A stretch of DNA of 64,000 nucleotides, from the NCBI RefSeq assembly GCF_000263715.2, contig NZ_CM001514.1:62001-126000 (forward strand), written 5' to 3'. This document shows, in pieces, positions 18,315 through 26,604 of the stretch. The translations under genes and the position numbers were made by a program. Source of the DNA: Pseudomonas synxantha BG33R. Its GTDB lineage: Bacteria; Pseudomonadota; Gammaproteobacteria; Pseudomonadales; Pseudomonadaceae. A model generated the notes under the pieces. The model had not been told where the DNA came from, did not search any database, and saw only the letters and a program-made list of their open reading frames with translations. Within the stretch, counting starts at the first letter, position 1, and every line of letters starts with the position of its first letter.

Positions 18315-18354
18315 TCCCACTCTAGCCGCCCAACGGCACTGGTCAGCAACCCCG

Positions 18355-18394
18355 CGCCTCGATACTGTATATAAAAACAGTATCGAGGCGTTTT
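18355..18394 (+). terminator. Long perfect inverted repeat, possible terminator enclosing the LexA box
   Basis: CGCCTCGATACTGT at 18355-18368 is perfectly complementary to 18377-18390, a 14-bp stem with loop ATATAAAA, followed by TTTT. It can end the upstream dehydrogenase operon. Its right arm holds GAGG, the only ribosome site for the ATG at 18396, so any readthrough transcript would hide that site. Confidence 0.7.
18365..18380. promoter_or_regulatory. LexA (SOS) box upstream of the radical SAM gene
   Basis: CTGTATATAAAAACAG fits the CTG-N10-CAG LexA consensus with the preferred TATATA core, and is one or two bases from the ideal box. It ends 15 bases before the start codon, so it must overlap the promoter. 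The P. aeruginosa orthologue PA0069 is listed in the LexA regulon. Confidence 0.85.
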
Positions 18395-18395
18395 C

Positions 18396-19454
18396 ATGAC
18401 TACTGCGCTGCCGCCCCGGGGTCGGGGTACGGCCACCAACCTGCACAACCGGTTTGCACCTACGCTCAGCGTGGCCGAGGACGATGGCTGGTACAAGGAA
18501 GTGCCGCCCACTCAAGGCACCGAAGTGCGTATCGAAACGGCCAAGACCATCATCACCCGCAACAACTCGCCGGACTTGCCGTTTGATCGCTCGATCAACC
18601 CTTACCGTGGTTGTGAGCATGGGTGCATCTATTGTTACGCGCGGCCCAGCCATGCCTATTGGGACATGTCCCCGGGGCTCGACTTCGAGACCCGGCTGAT
18701 TGCCAAGAGCAATGCGGCCGATGTGCTGGAGCAGCAGCTGTCCAAGCCTGGCTATGTGTGCGCGCCGATCAACCTGGGCTCTAACACCGATCCGTACCAG
18801 CCTATCGAACGCGAATACAGGATCACGCGGCAAACCCTTGAAGTGCTGCTACGCTACCGTCACCCGGTGACGATCATCACCAAGGGCTCGCTGATCCTGC
18901 GTGATCTGGACCTGCTCACCGAGTTGGCCCGTCAGCGCCTGGTGGCGGTGATGATCAGCCTCACCAGCCTGGATGACGAGCTCAAGCGCATCCTGGAGCC
19001 ACGCACGGCGGCGCCCAAGGCGCGGTTGCGGGCCATTCGGGTGATGCGCGACGCAGGTATTGCGGTGGGTGTGCTGTGCTCACCGATGATTCCGATGATC
19101 AACGACAGTGAGCTGGAAAGCCTGCTGGCCGAGGCTCATGCGGCCGGTGCGCAAAGCGCGGCGTACATGATGCTGCGCCTGCCGTTGGAAGTGGCGCCGC
19201 TGTTCGAGGAGTGGCTGGCGGCACACTACCCGCAGCGTGCGGCTCATGTGATGAGCCTGGTGCGTCAGGTACGCGGCGGTGAGGTGTATGACAGCCGCTT
19301 CGGTGTGCGCATGCGGGGTGAAGGGCCCTTTGCCGATTTGCTGGCTCAACGCTTCAGCAAGGCGATCAAGCGTTTGGGGCTGAATCGACGCGAAGGATTC
19401 AACCTGGATTGCACCGCATTCTGCCCCCCGGGCAGACAGATGGCATTGTTGTAA
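18396..19454 (+). CDS. PA0069-family radical SAM protein, SOS-regulated
   Basis: A 352-residue radical SAM protein. The 4Fe-4S motif is Cys73-x3-Cys77-x2-Cys80 in RGCEHGCIYCYARPSH, distantly like spore photoproduct lyase. GSNTDPYQPIE and the TKGSLILRDLDLL strand are family features of the PA0069/Rv2578c group. The reaction is unknown. The LexA box immediately upstream suggests a role in DNA damage repair or tolerance. GAGG seven bases before the ATG is the only ribosome site, and it lies in the hairpin arm. Confidence 0.9.
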   Translation: MTTALPPRGRGTATNLHNRFAPTLSVAEDDGWYKEVPPTQGTEVRIETAKTIITRNNSPDLPFDRSINPYRGCEHGCIYCYARPSHAYWDMSPGLDFETRLIAKSNAADVLEQQLSKPGYVCAPINLGSNTDPYQPIEREYRITRQTLEVLLRYRHPVTIITKGSLILRDLDLLTELARQRLVAVMISLTSLDDELKRILEPRTAAPKARLRAIRVMRDAGIAVGVLCSPMIPMINDSELESLLAEAHAAGAQSAAYMMLRLPLEVAPLFEEWLAAHYPQRAAHVMSLVRQVRGGEVYDSRFGVRMRGEGPFADLLAQRFSKAIKRLGLNRREGFNLDCTAFCPPGRQMALL

Positions 19455-19506
19455 ACTGAAGAAGATGGCGGTGAATTTACCGTAGGAATAGTCGCCTTTT
19501 GACATC

Positions 19507-19536
19507 AATGAAACCCGCGATCTAGAGCGTTTCATT
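19507..19536. other. Hairpin in the gap before the beta carbonic anhydrase gene
   Basis: AATGAAAC at 19507-19514 pairs with GTTTCATT at 19529-19536. A 9-mer GTGCCCTGG occurs twice downstream (19591 and 19627). No T-run follows, so I call it only a dyad in the 229-bp upstream region. Confidence 0.35.
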
Positions 19537-19683
19537 CAGTTTGAGTTAAGTTTCAGCGGTTACCTTGTTCAGCGAGTGACTGACGAGTCGGTGCCCTGGT
19601 CTGCGGTGGTTTTTACAACTATTTCAGTGCCCTGGCGTCGAACTGACCTGAACCCTCCCCTGCATTGATCAAGAGGATGAATC

Positions 19684-20412
19684 ATGAGTGACAAGGATAA
19701 ACAGCCGTTGGCTGCGTCGGCTTCAGCCCCTGTGGCGGAGTCCGCCGATGCAGCGCTGCAACACATCGTTGACGGTTTTTTGCATTTCCATCACGACGTC
19801 TTCCCCCAGCAGGAAGAACTCTTCAAGAAACTTGCCACGGCCCAGAGCCCGCGGGCAATGTTCATTACCTGCGCCGACTCGCGCATCGTGCCCGAGCTGA
19901 TTACCCAAAGCTCCCCGGGCGACCTGTTCGTGACCCGTAACGTCGGTAACGTGGTGCCTCCCTACGGCCAAATGAACGGTGGCGTCTCCACGGCCATCGA
20001 GTATGCGGTGCTTGCCCTTGGCGTACAGCACATCATTGTGTGTGGGCACTCCGACTGCGGCGCGATGCGCGCGGTACTCAACCCAGACAGCCTGGAAAAG
20101 ATGCCGACGGTCAAGGCATGGCTGCGTCACGCCGAGGTCGCCAAGACCATGGTCCATGACAACTGCGACTGCGCCAACGAAGGCGAGAGCATGGCGGTGC
20201 TGACCGAAGAAAACGTTATCGCCCAACTGCAACATTTGCGCACCCACCCTTCCGTGGCTTCGCGCATGGCCAATGGTCATTTGTTTATCCATGGCTGGAT
20301 CTACAACATCGAGACCAGCGAAATTCGGGCCTACGATGCGGACAAAGCGGCGTTCCGACCGCTGAACGGCACCGAGCCGATCCCTTCAGCGACGCCTAAA
20401 GCGCGCTTCTAA
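19684..20412 (+). CDS. Beta-class carbonic anhydrase
   Basis: This enzyme interconverts CO2 and bicarbonate. The 242-residue protein has the zinc ligands Cys63 and catalytic Asp65 (CADSR), His122 and Cys125 (HSDCGAM), plus RNVGNVV. An N-terminal extension of about 25 residues precedes the helix that packs on the active site. It corresponds to the PA0102 (psCA1) type. The SulP transporter gene starts 85 bp downstream on the same strand, which suggests a bicarbonate-handling pair. AGAGGAT precedes the ATG. Confidence 0.95.
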   Translation: MSDKDKQPLAASASAPVAESADAALQHIVDGFLHFHHDVFPQQEELFKKLATAQSPRAMFITCADSRIVPELITQSSPGDLFVTRNVGNVVPPYGQMNGGVSTAIEYAVLALGVQHIIVCGHSDCGAMRAVLNPDSLEKMPTVKAWLRHAEVAKTMVHDNCDCANEGESMAVLTEENVIAQLQHLRTHPSVASRMANGHLFIHGWIYNIETSEIRAYDADKAAFRPLNGTEPIPSATPKARF

Positions 20413-20497
20413 AACACTTCCCTGCCGGGTAACGCGGTGGCTGCCATGGACGCAGCCAGGCTTTACCGCGCCCGGCGAATGCCTCGGGAGAGTCATC

Positions 20498-22039
20498 ATG
20501 CGTGCTGCTCAATTGAAAGCTGTTTTGCCACGAGAGCTGCTCGCCTCGGTGGTTGTTTTTCTGGTTGCCTTGCCGCTGTGCATGGGCATTGCGATCGCAT
20601 CCGGTATGCCGCCGGCCAAGGGGCTGATCACCGGGATCATCGGTGGCCTGGTGGTGGGCTGGTTGGCTGGGTCGCCGCTGCAAGTCAGCGGCCCGGCGGC
20701 TGGTTTGGCGGTACTGGTGTTCGAACTGGTGCGCCAACACGGCATGATGATGCTGGGGCCGATCCTGCTGCTGGCCGGCTTCCTGCAGCTGGTGGCCGGG
20801 CGCTTGCGCCTGGGTTGCTGGTTTCGTGTCACCGCGCCGGCGGTTGTCTACGGCATGTTGGCGGGGATCGGCGTGTTGATTGTGCTTTCGCAGATCCATG
20901 TGATGCTCGATGGGGCGCCCAAGCCATCCGGGCTGGATAACCTGGCAGGCTTCCCGGCGGCGGTGGCTGAAGCGCTTCCGACCCTGGGTGGCGGGCTCGG
21001 GTGGCAGGCCGGCCTGCTCGGTCTGTCGACCATGTTGGTCATGTACCTGTGGGACAAATTCCGCCCGCGGCAATTGCGTTTTGTGCCGGGCGCCCTGCTG
21101 GGGGTGGGGCTGGCGACCGTCACCAGCCTGGTGCTGGCCCTGCAGGTCAAGCGCGTGGAGGTCCCGGAAAATCTCGCGGATGCCATTGACTGGCTGCGCC
21201 CCAGCGATCTGCTCAACCTAGCCGACCCACAGCTATTGATCGCAGCTTTCGCCGTAGCGTTTATCGCCAGCGCCGAAACCCTGCTGTCTGCCGCAGCGGT
21301 GGATCGTATGCACAGCGGCCAGCGTTCCGATTTCGATAAGGAATTGTCTGCCCAAGGTGTCGGCAACATGCTCTGCGGCCTGGTGGGTGCCCTGCCGATG
21401 ACCGGCGTGATCGTGCGCAGCTCGGCCAACGTCCAGGCCGGGGCCACCACTCGGTTGTCGGCGATGTTCCATGGCCTGTGGTTGCTCGGTTTCGTGCTCT
21501 TGCTGTCGAGCGTGCTGCAAAGCATTCCGGTCGCGAGCCTGGCGGGTGTGCTGGTGTACACCGGGATCAAGCTGGTGGACGTCAAGGCGTTCAAGGCGCT
21601 GGGGCGTTACGGGCGGATGCCGATGTTCACCTATGCGGCCACGGCACTGGCGATCATCTTCACCGACTTGCTGACCGGTGTGCTGGTGGGCTTCGGACTT
21701 ACGCTGCTCAAACTGGCCTTCAAGGCTTCGCGGCTGAAAGTCAGCTTGATCGACCTGCCTCAAGAGGGGGAGATGGAGCTGCGCTTGACGGGTGCGGCGA
21801 CCTTTCTGAAAGTGCCGGCGCTGACTCAGGTGCTGTCGGCGGTGCCTGCGGGGACCACGTTGCATGTTCCGCTGAGTAACTTGAGTTACATCGACCACTC
21901 TTGTCTGGAGTTGCTGGAGGAGTGGGGACGGGCCAATGCGGCCAAGGGCTCGACGCTGGTGATCGAGGCACGGGGATTGAAGCGCCGGCTGGAAGGCCGG
22001 GTGCGTACGACGGTGGGGATAGGATCAGCGCCTGTCTGA
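20498..22039 (+). CDS. SulP family anion transporter with C-terminal STAS domain
   Basis: A 513-residue inner-membrane transporter with about 11-12 hydrophobic segments from residue 10 to 405 and a STAS domain from about 420 (RLTGAATFLKVPAL, then IDHSCLELLEEW). The N-terminal ASVVVFLVALPLCMGIAIASG matches the SulP signature region. Members carry sulphate, bicarbonate or dicarboxylates. Being directly behind a beta carbonic anhydrase gene favours bicarbonate, as in known SulP-CA pairs and fusions, but this is inference. GGGAGA precedes the ATG. A REP pair follows the stop. Confidence 0.92.
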   Translation: MRAAQLKAVLPRELLASVVVFLVALPLCMGIAIASGMPPAKGLITGIIGGLVVGWLAGSPLQVSGPAAGLAVLVFELVRQHGMMMLGPILLLAGFLQLVAGRLRLGCWFRVTAPAVVYGMLAGIGVLIVLSQIHVMLDGAPKPSGLDNLAGFPAAVAEALPTLGGGLGWQAGLLGLSTMLVMYLWDKFRPRQLRFVPGALLGVGLATVTSLVLALQVKRVEVPENLADAIDWLRPSDLLNLADPQLLIAAFAVAFIASAETLLSAAAVDRMHSGQRSDFDKELSAQGVGNMLCGLVGALPMTGVIVRSSANVQAGATTRLSAMFHGLWLLGFVLLLSSVLQSIPVASLAGVLVYTGIKLVDVKAFKALGRYGRMPMFTYAATALAIIFTDLLTGVLVGFGLTLLKLAFKASRLKVSLIDLPQEGEMELRLTGAATFLKVPALTQVLSAVPAGTTLHVPLSNLSYIDHSCLELLEEWGRANAAKGSTLVIEARGLKRRLEGRVRTTVGIGSAPV

Positions 22040-22051
22040 GCGCCAAAAAAT

Positions 22052-22143
22052 TGTGGGAGCCGGGCTTGCCCGCGATGGCGTAGTGTCAGCCAACAAATTA
22101 GCTGACTGACCCACCACCATCGCGGGCAAGCCCGGCTCCCACA
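22052..22143. repeat. REP pair with 27-bp perfect inverted arms
   Basis: The arm at 22052-22078 (starting TGTGGGAGCCGGGCTTG) is the exact reverse complement of 22117-22143. The 38-base spacer itself contains a short dyad (GTCAGC...GCTGAC). This is a complete BIME-like unit between convergent genes. Confidence 0.9.
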
Positions 22144-22167
22144 TTGGATCTTTATCGGATCTGAAAT

Positions 22168-22815
22168 TTACGCCATCTGATCCAGCGTCAGCTCAACCCC
22201 AAGCTGGCGTGACAGGCATGGCCAGCGCTTCCACGCCGCTTCGGTTTCCGGGCTTTTGAGCTGTTCGCGATAGGCCTCGACCGACTCCAGCGCAAAGCTG
22301 TCTTCGTTGAGCATTTCATCCACCGCATGGTGTACGGCTTCATCCAATTGGTTGGCGAATGTTTCGCCGATCAATTGATGGGCAATCACGTTGGCCACGG
22401 TGGTATCCGCCGGAATCAACGGCTGGCCGAAATGCTTGATATACAGATCGTTGACCTCCTCCACCAAGCGATGGGCCAGGTAAGCTTCGTCCAGCAGGCC
22501 GTCCAGACCTTCGTGGCCGGCCAGGATCGCGGGGGGTTGCAGGAAGAAGTGTTCGGCGATTTTCAGCACCGGCTTGATCTGGCTTTCAATTCCGGCCTCG
22601 CGGGCCACGTCATTGGCCGCGTCCAGCAAATCGGGAACCAGGTCGATGTAAGCGGTGACAAAGCGCGTCATAACGATGTTGCGATCACCGTCAGCCAGGG
22701 AAATGGCCGAGTGCAGGTGCGGCAATTGTTGTCCCAACTGAGTGGCAAGTTGGCCGGTGCTGGCTTCGTGTTGATGGGCACGGGAAATCTGCTCGCGCAA
22801 TGCGGCGGTGTTCAT
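22168..22815 (-). CDS. Conserved hypothetical protein (PA0104-like)
   Basis: A 215-residue, acidic, mostly helical soluble protein without signal or membrane segments. I do not recognise a characterised domain. It occupies the position of PA0104 in P. aeruginosa, between the SulP and coxB genes. The start at 22815 (NTAALREQISRAHQHEAS) has GGAG upstream; the frame is open further to 22890 without a ribosome site. Histidines are frequent (SAISLADGD, IVMTRFVTAY, HLVEEV-type helices), but no metal site can be named. Confidence 0.75.
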   Translation of the reverse strand: MNTAALREQISRAHQHEASTGQLATQLGQQLPHLHSAISLADGDRNIVMTRFVTAYIDLVPDLLDAANDVAREAGIESQIKPVLKIAEHFFLQPPAILAGHEGLDGLLDEAYLAHRLVEEVNDLYIKHFGQPLIPADTTVANVIAHQLIGETFANQLDEAVHHAVDEMLNEDSFALESVEAYREQLKSPETEAAWKRWPCLSRQLGVELTLDQMA

Positions 22816-23016
22816 GAAGGCTCCAGTGAAACAGGCGTAGGAAAAGGGAGAGGATAAGGTAGTTCGTTTATACGAGCGCCTAAGACGCATTTGTCATAAT
22901 TATTTCATGGTTATACGCAGGCGTTATATCGAAATGCCATCGTTCGTCGGATAAACGATTCCGCCGCCCATTTTACGGGGTCCGTCTGTCTGTTTCTATT
23001 CATTTGCCCCCACACA

Positions 23017-23044
23017 TTGCGGGGTTGCTAGGGCTGTCTATACT
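23017..23044 (+). promoter_or_regulatory. Candidate promoter of the cox operon (RpoS-type -10)
   Basis: TTGCGG at 23017-23022, 16 bases, then TATACT at 23039-23044. CTATACT at 23038 is the extended -10 preferred by RpoS. The aa3 oxidase of P. aeruginosa is RpoS-dependent and starvation-induced, which fits. The rest of the 369-bp gap 22816-23184 is AT-richer than its surroundings and holds no gene I can support. Confidence 0.55.
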
Positions 23045-23184
23045 CGATTTTGTACGCAATTAGCTGATGACGCCCAACTGCATGGCGCAGGCAAGGCTTG
23101 GCGGTTGTAAGCAGTATGGAAGCCGCTCCCTTGGCCGCAGGTGCAAACCGGCGGGATAACAAGAAACATAAAGGGGAACCCGCA

Positions 23185-24312
23185 ATGACGCGACATCCAC
23201 ACGTATGGATGGGCCTCCTGTTGTGGTCGGTATTCGGCCAGGCGCACGCCGCCTGGACAACGAATATGGCGCCAGGGGCTACTGAAGTCAGTCACGCCGT
23301 GTTTGACCTGCACATGACCATTTTCTGGATCTGTGTGGTGATCGGCATCGTCGTGTTTGGCGCGATGTTCTGGTCGATGATTTTGCACCGGCGATCCACG
23401 GGCCAGGTCGCGGCCAAGTTCCACGAGAGCACCACGGTGGAAATTCTCTGGACGGTCGTGCCTCTGCTGATCCTGGTGGCCATGGCGATTCCGGCGACCA
23501 AGACCCTGATCAACATCTACGACAGCAGTGAGTCGGATATCGATATCCAGGTCACCGGCTACCAGTGGAAGTGGCACTACAAATACCTGGGCCAGGATGT
23601 GGAGTTCTTCAGCAACCTGGCCACGCCCGCCGAGCAGATTCATAACCAGGCCACCAAGGGCGAACATTACCTGTTGGAAGTCGACCAGCCGCTGGTGTTG
23701 CCGGTGGGTGCCAAGGTGCGCTTTCTGGTGACCGCCGCCGACGTGATCCACTCCTGGTGGGTGCCGGCCTTTGCGGTCAAGCGCGATGCCATCCCGGGCT
23801 TCGTCAACGAGGCCTGGACCCGTGTCGAGAAACCCGGCATCTACCGCGGCCAGTGCGCCGAGCTTTGCGGCAAGGACCACGGCTTCATGCCCATCGTGGT
23901 CGAGGTCAAGTCCAGGGCCGACTACGACACCTGGCTCGGCGAGCGCAAGGAAGAAGCGGCCAAGCTCAAGGAGTTGACCTCCAAAGAGTGGACGCTGGAC
24001 GAACTGGTGGCCCGTGGCGACAAGGTCTATCACACCACCTGTGTTGCCTGTCACCAGGCTGAGGGCCAAGGTTTGCCGCCGATGTTCCCGGCGCTCAAGG
24101 GCTCGAAAATCGCTACCGGCCCCGCCGCCGATCACCTGGGCATCGTCTTCCACGGTAAGCCCGGCACCGCGATGGCAGCCTTCGGCAAACAACTCTCGGA
24201 AGTGGATATCGCCGCCGTGGTGACTTACGAGCGTAACGCCTGGGGCAATAACAAAGGCGACATGGTCACGCCCAAAGACGTGCTGGCTTTGAAACAGGCC
24301 GAAAGCAAATGA
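23185..24312 (+). CDS. coxB: Cytochrome c oxidase subunit II with fused cytochrome c domain
   Basis: A 375-residue subunit II of a caa3/aa3-type oxidase. It has a signal peptide, two membrane helices (about 42-66 and 86-110), and the CuA domain with ligands His189, Cys224, Glu226, Cys228, His232 and Met235. A C-terminal cytochrome c domain contains CVACH (286-290). The fused haem lets it accept electrons from soluble cytochromes. The start is the ATG at 23185 after AAAGGGGAA; the frame opens earlier. It is the first gene of the oxidase operon. Confidence 0.97.
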   Translation: MTRHPHVWMGLLLWSVFGQAHAAWTTNMAPGATEVSHAVFDLHMTIFWICVVIGIVVFGAMFWSMILHRRSTGQVAAKFHESTTVEILWTVVPLLILVAMAIPATKTLINIYDSSESDIDIQVTGYQWKWHYKYLGQDVEFFSNLATPAEQIHNQATKGEHYLLEVDQPLVLPVGAKVRFLVTAADVIHSWWVPAFAVKRDAIPGFVNEAWTRVEKPGIYRGQCAELCGKDHGFMPIVVEVKSRADYDTWLGERKEEAAKLKELTSKEWTLDELVARGDKVYHTTCVACHQAEGQGLPPMFPALKGSKIATGPAADHLGIVFHGKPGTAMAAFGKQLSEVDIAAVVTYERNAWGNNKGDMVTPKDVLALKQAESK

Positions 24313-24370
24313 CTACTTTCAACGCCAATACCCTGAATCGCCCCGCTCACTCGCTTGCAGGAGAACGGCC

Positions 24371-25954
24371 ATGAGCACTGTGATTGACCACGGTCATGCC
24401 GACCATGCCCACGGCCCCGCCAAAGGCTTGATGCGCTGGGTGCTGACCACCAACCACAAAGACATCGGCACGATGTACCTGTGGTTTGCCTTCACCATGT
24501 TCCTGCTCGGTGGCTCGTTTGCCATGGTGATCCGCGCCGAGCTGTTTCAGCCGGGTCTGCAGATCGTGCAACCGGCGTTTTTCAACCAGATGACCACCAT
24601 GCACGGCTTGATCATGGTGTTCGGCGCGGTGATGCCGGCCTTCGTCGGGCTGGCCAACTGGATGATCCCGCTGATGATCGGCGCGCCGGACATGGCCCTG
24701 CCGCGCATGAACAATTTCAGCTTCTGGCTGCTGCCGGCGGCGTTCCTGCTGCTGGTTTCCACCTTGTTCAGCCCCGGTGGCGGGCCGAACTTCGGTTGGA
24801 CTTTCTATGCGCCGCTTTCCACCACCTATGCGCCGGAAAGCGTGACGTTCTTTATCTTTGCCATCCACCTGATGGGCATCAGTTCGATCATGGGCGCGAT
24901 CAACGTGGTCGCCACCATCCTCAATCTGCGTGCCCCCGGCATGACCTTGATGAAAATGCCCTTGTTCGTGTGGACCTGGCTGATCACTGCGTTCCTGCTG
25001 ATCGCGGTGATGCCGGTGCTGGCGGGCTGCGTGACCATGATGCTGATGGATATCCACTTCGGTACCAGCTTCTTCAGCGCGGCCGGTGGCGGTGATCCGG
25101 TGCTGTTCCAGCATGTGTTCTGGTTCTTTGGCCATCCCGAGGTGTACATCATGATTCTGCCGGCGTTTGGCGCCGTCAGCTCGATCATCCCGACCTTCTC
25201 GCGCAAGCCGCTGTTTGGCTACACCTCGATGGTCTACGCCACGGCGAGCATCGCGTTCCTGTCGTTTATCGTCTGGGCGCACCACATGTTCGTGGTGGGC
25301 ATTCCGCTGGTGGGTGAGTTGTTCTTCATGTATGCCACCCTGCTGATCGCCGTGCCCACGGGGGTGAAGGTATTCAACTGGGTCAGCACCATGTGGCAGG
25401 GCTCGCTGACGTTCGAGACGCCGATGCTGTTTGCGGTGGCCTTCGTGATCCTGTTCACCATTGGCGGCTTCTCCGGGCTGATGCTGGCGATTGCCCCGGC
25501 GGACTTCCAGTACCACGACACCTACTTTGTGGTGGCGCACTTCCATTACGTACTGGTGCCCGGCGCGATCTTCGGGATCTTCGCTTCGGCCTACTACTGG
25601 CTGCCGAAATGGACTGGCCACATGTACGACGAAACCCTGGGCAAGTTGCATTTCTGGCTGTCTTTCGTGGGCATGAACATGGCGTTCTTCCCCATGCACT
25701 TTGTAGGGCTGGCGGGTATGCCGCGGCGGGTGCCGGACTACAACCTGCAATTCGCCGACTTCAACATGGTTTCGTCCATTGGTGCCTTTATGTTCGGCGC
25801 CACACAGATCTTCTTCCTGTTCATTGTCATCAAGTGCATCCGTGGGGGTACGCCGGCACCGGCCAAGCCCTGGGATGGCGCCGAGGGCCTGGAATGGAGC
25901 GTGCCCTCGCCCGCGCCGTATCACACCTTCACCACACCGCCGGAGGTCAAATGA
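24371..25954 (+). CDS. coxA: Cytochrome c oxidase subunit I (haem a, a3-CuB)
   Basis: A 527-residue catalytic subunit with 12 membrane helices. FFGHPEVYIMILPAFG holds the CuB His and the cross-linked Tyr, WAHHMFVVG holds the CuB His pair, and VVAHFHYVL holds the haem ligands. It reduces oxygen to water and pumps protons. GGAGAACGGCC precedes the ATG. Its TGA overlaps the ATG of a 24-codon ORF. Confidence 0.98.
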   Translation: MSTVIDHGHADHAHGPAKGLMRWVLTTNHKDIGTMYLWFAFTMFLLGGSFAMVIRAELFQPGLQIVQPAFFNQMTTMHGLIMVFGAVMPAFVGLANWMIPLMIGAPDMALPRMNNFSFWLLPAAFLLLVSTLFSPGGGPNFGWTFYAPLSTTYAPESVTFFIFAIHLMGISSIMGAINVVATILNLRAPGMTLMKMPLFVWTWLITAFLLIAVMPVLAGCVTMMLMDIHFGTSFFSAAGGGDPVLFQHVFWFFGHPEVYIMILPAFGAVSSIIPTFSRKPLFGYTSMVYATASIAFLSFIVWAHHMFVVGIPLVGELFFMYATLLIAVPTGVKVFNWVSTMWQGSLTFETPMLFAVAFVILFTIGGFSGLMLAIAPADFQYHDTYFVVAHFHYVLVPGAIFGIFASAYYWLPKWTGHMYDETLGKLHFWLSFVGMNMAFFPMHFVGLAGMPRRVPDYNLQFADFNMVSSIGAFMFGATQIFFLFIVIKCIRGGTPAPAKPWDGAEGLEWSVPSPAPYHTFTTPPEVK

Positions 25955-26025
25955 ATACCTCTGTGTGTTGCGAACGCGGTCCATGTGGGAGGGGCGCACC
26001 AGCCTTGGGTGAGTGTCATGGCTGA
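25951..26025 (+). CDS. Candidate 24-residue Cys-rich ORF coupling coxA to ctaG
   Basis: The ATG overlaps the coxA stop (ATGA) and is preceded by GGAGGT at 25942-25947, a better ribosome site than that of ctaG. The peptide MNTSVCCERGPCGRG... ends with ECHG at a TGA (26023-26025) eight bases inside ctaG. It has four cysteines and one histidine and no membrane segment. It may be a coupling leader that delivers ribosomes to ctaG, or a real microprotein. Note that this frame also stays open upstream inside coxA, so openness alone proves nothing. Confidence 0.4.
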   Translation: MNTSVCCERGPCGRGAPALGECHG

Positions 26026-26569
26026 GTCCGTACCGATCAAACGCCTGGTCACCCGCCTGCTGATCCTGGTACTGGCGATGTTCGCCTTCGGCTTCGCGCT
26101 GGTGCCGATCTACGACGTGATGTGCAAGGCCTTCGGCATCAATGGCAAGACCGCCGGGCAGTACGAGGGCGAGCAAATGGTCGACCCCTCACGTCAGGTT
26201 CGGGTGCAGTTTCTGTCCACCAACGCCATCGACATGGTCTGGGAATTTCATTCCAAGGCCGATGAGATTGTGGTCAACCCGGGGGCGGTCAACGAGATGC
26301 TGTTCGTGGCTTACAACCCCACCAATAAGCCGATGACCGCCCAGGCGATCCCGAGTATTTCCCCGGCCGAAGCGGCCATGTATTTCCACAAGACCGAATG
26401 CTTTTGCTTCACCCAGCAAGTGCTTCAGCCGGGTGAGCGTATCGAGATGCCGGTGCGTTTTATCGTCGATCGGGCGATGCCCAAGGATGTGAAGCATTTG
26501 ACCCTGGCGTACACGCTGTTCGATATCACTGCGCGCCAACCGCCGGTGGCCGCGAGGACCGGGGGCTAG
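26018..26569 (+). CDS. ctaG: Cytochrome c oxidase assembly protein CtaG/Cox11
   Basis: CtaG delivers copper to the CuB site of subunit I. The 183-residue protein has one N-terminal membrane anchor (LLILVLAMFAFGFALVPIYDVMC) and a periplasmic copper-binding domain with ECFCFTQQVLQPGE. The start at 26018 (AESVPIKRLVTR) is chosen on family length; the upstream ATG at 25985 would add 11 odd residues. Its ribosome site (GGTGAG) is weak, consistent with coupling to the short ORF before it. Confidence 0.95.
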   Translation: MAESVPIKRLVTRLLILVLAMFAFGFALVPIYDVMCKAFGINGKTAGQYEGEQMVDPSRQVRVQFLSTNAIDMVWEFHSKADEIVVNPGAVNEMLFVAYNPTNKPMTAQAIPSISPAEAAMYFHKTECFCFTQQVLQPGERIEMPVRFIVDRAMPKDVKHLTLAYTLFDITARQPPVAARTGG

Positions 26570-26604
26570 CTACTGTTTGCCCCCTCAATCAGGAGAGCGA
26601 ATAC

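Noticed and set aside
24347..26176. 609-codon open frame on the minus strand opposite coxA
   Set aside because: It is the antisense shadow of coxA and ctaG. The product is extremely rich in His, Arg, Gln and Glu, has no ribosome site, and the plus strand encodes unmistakable oxidase subunits.
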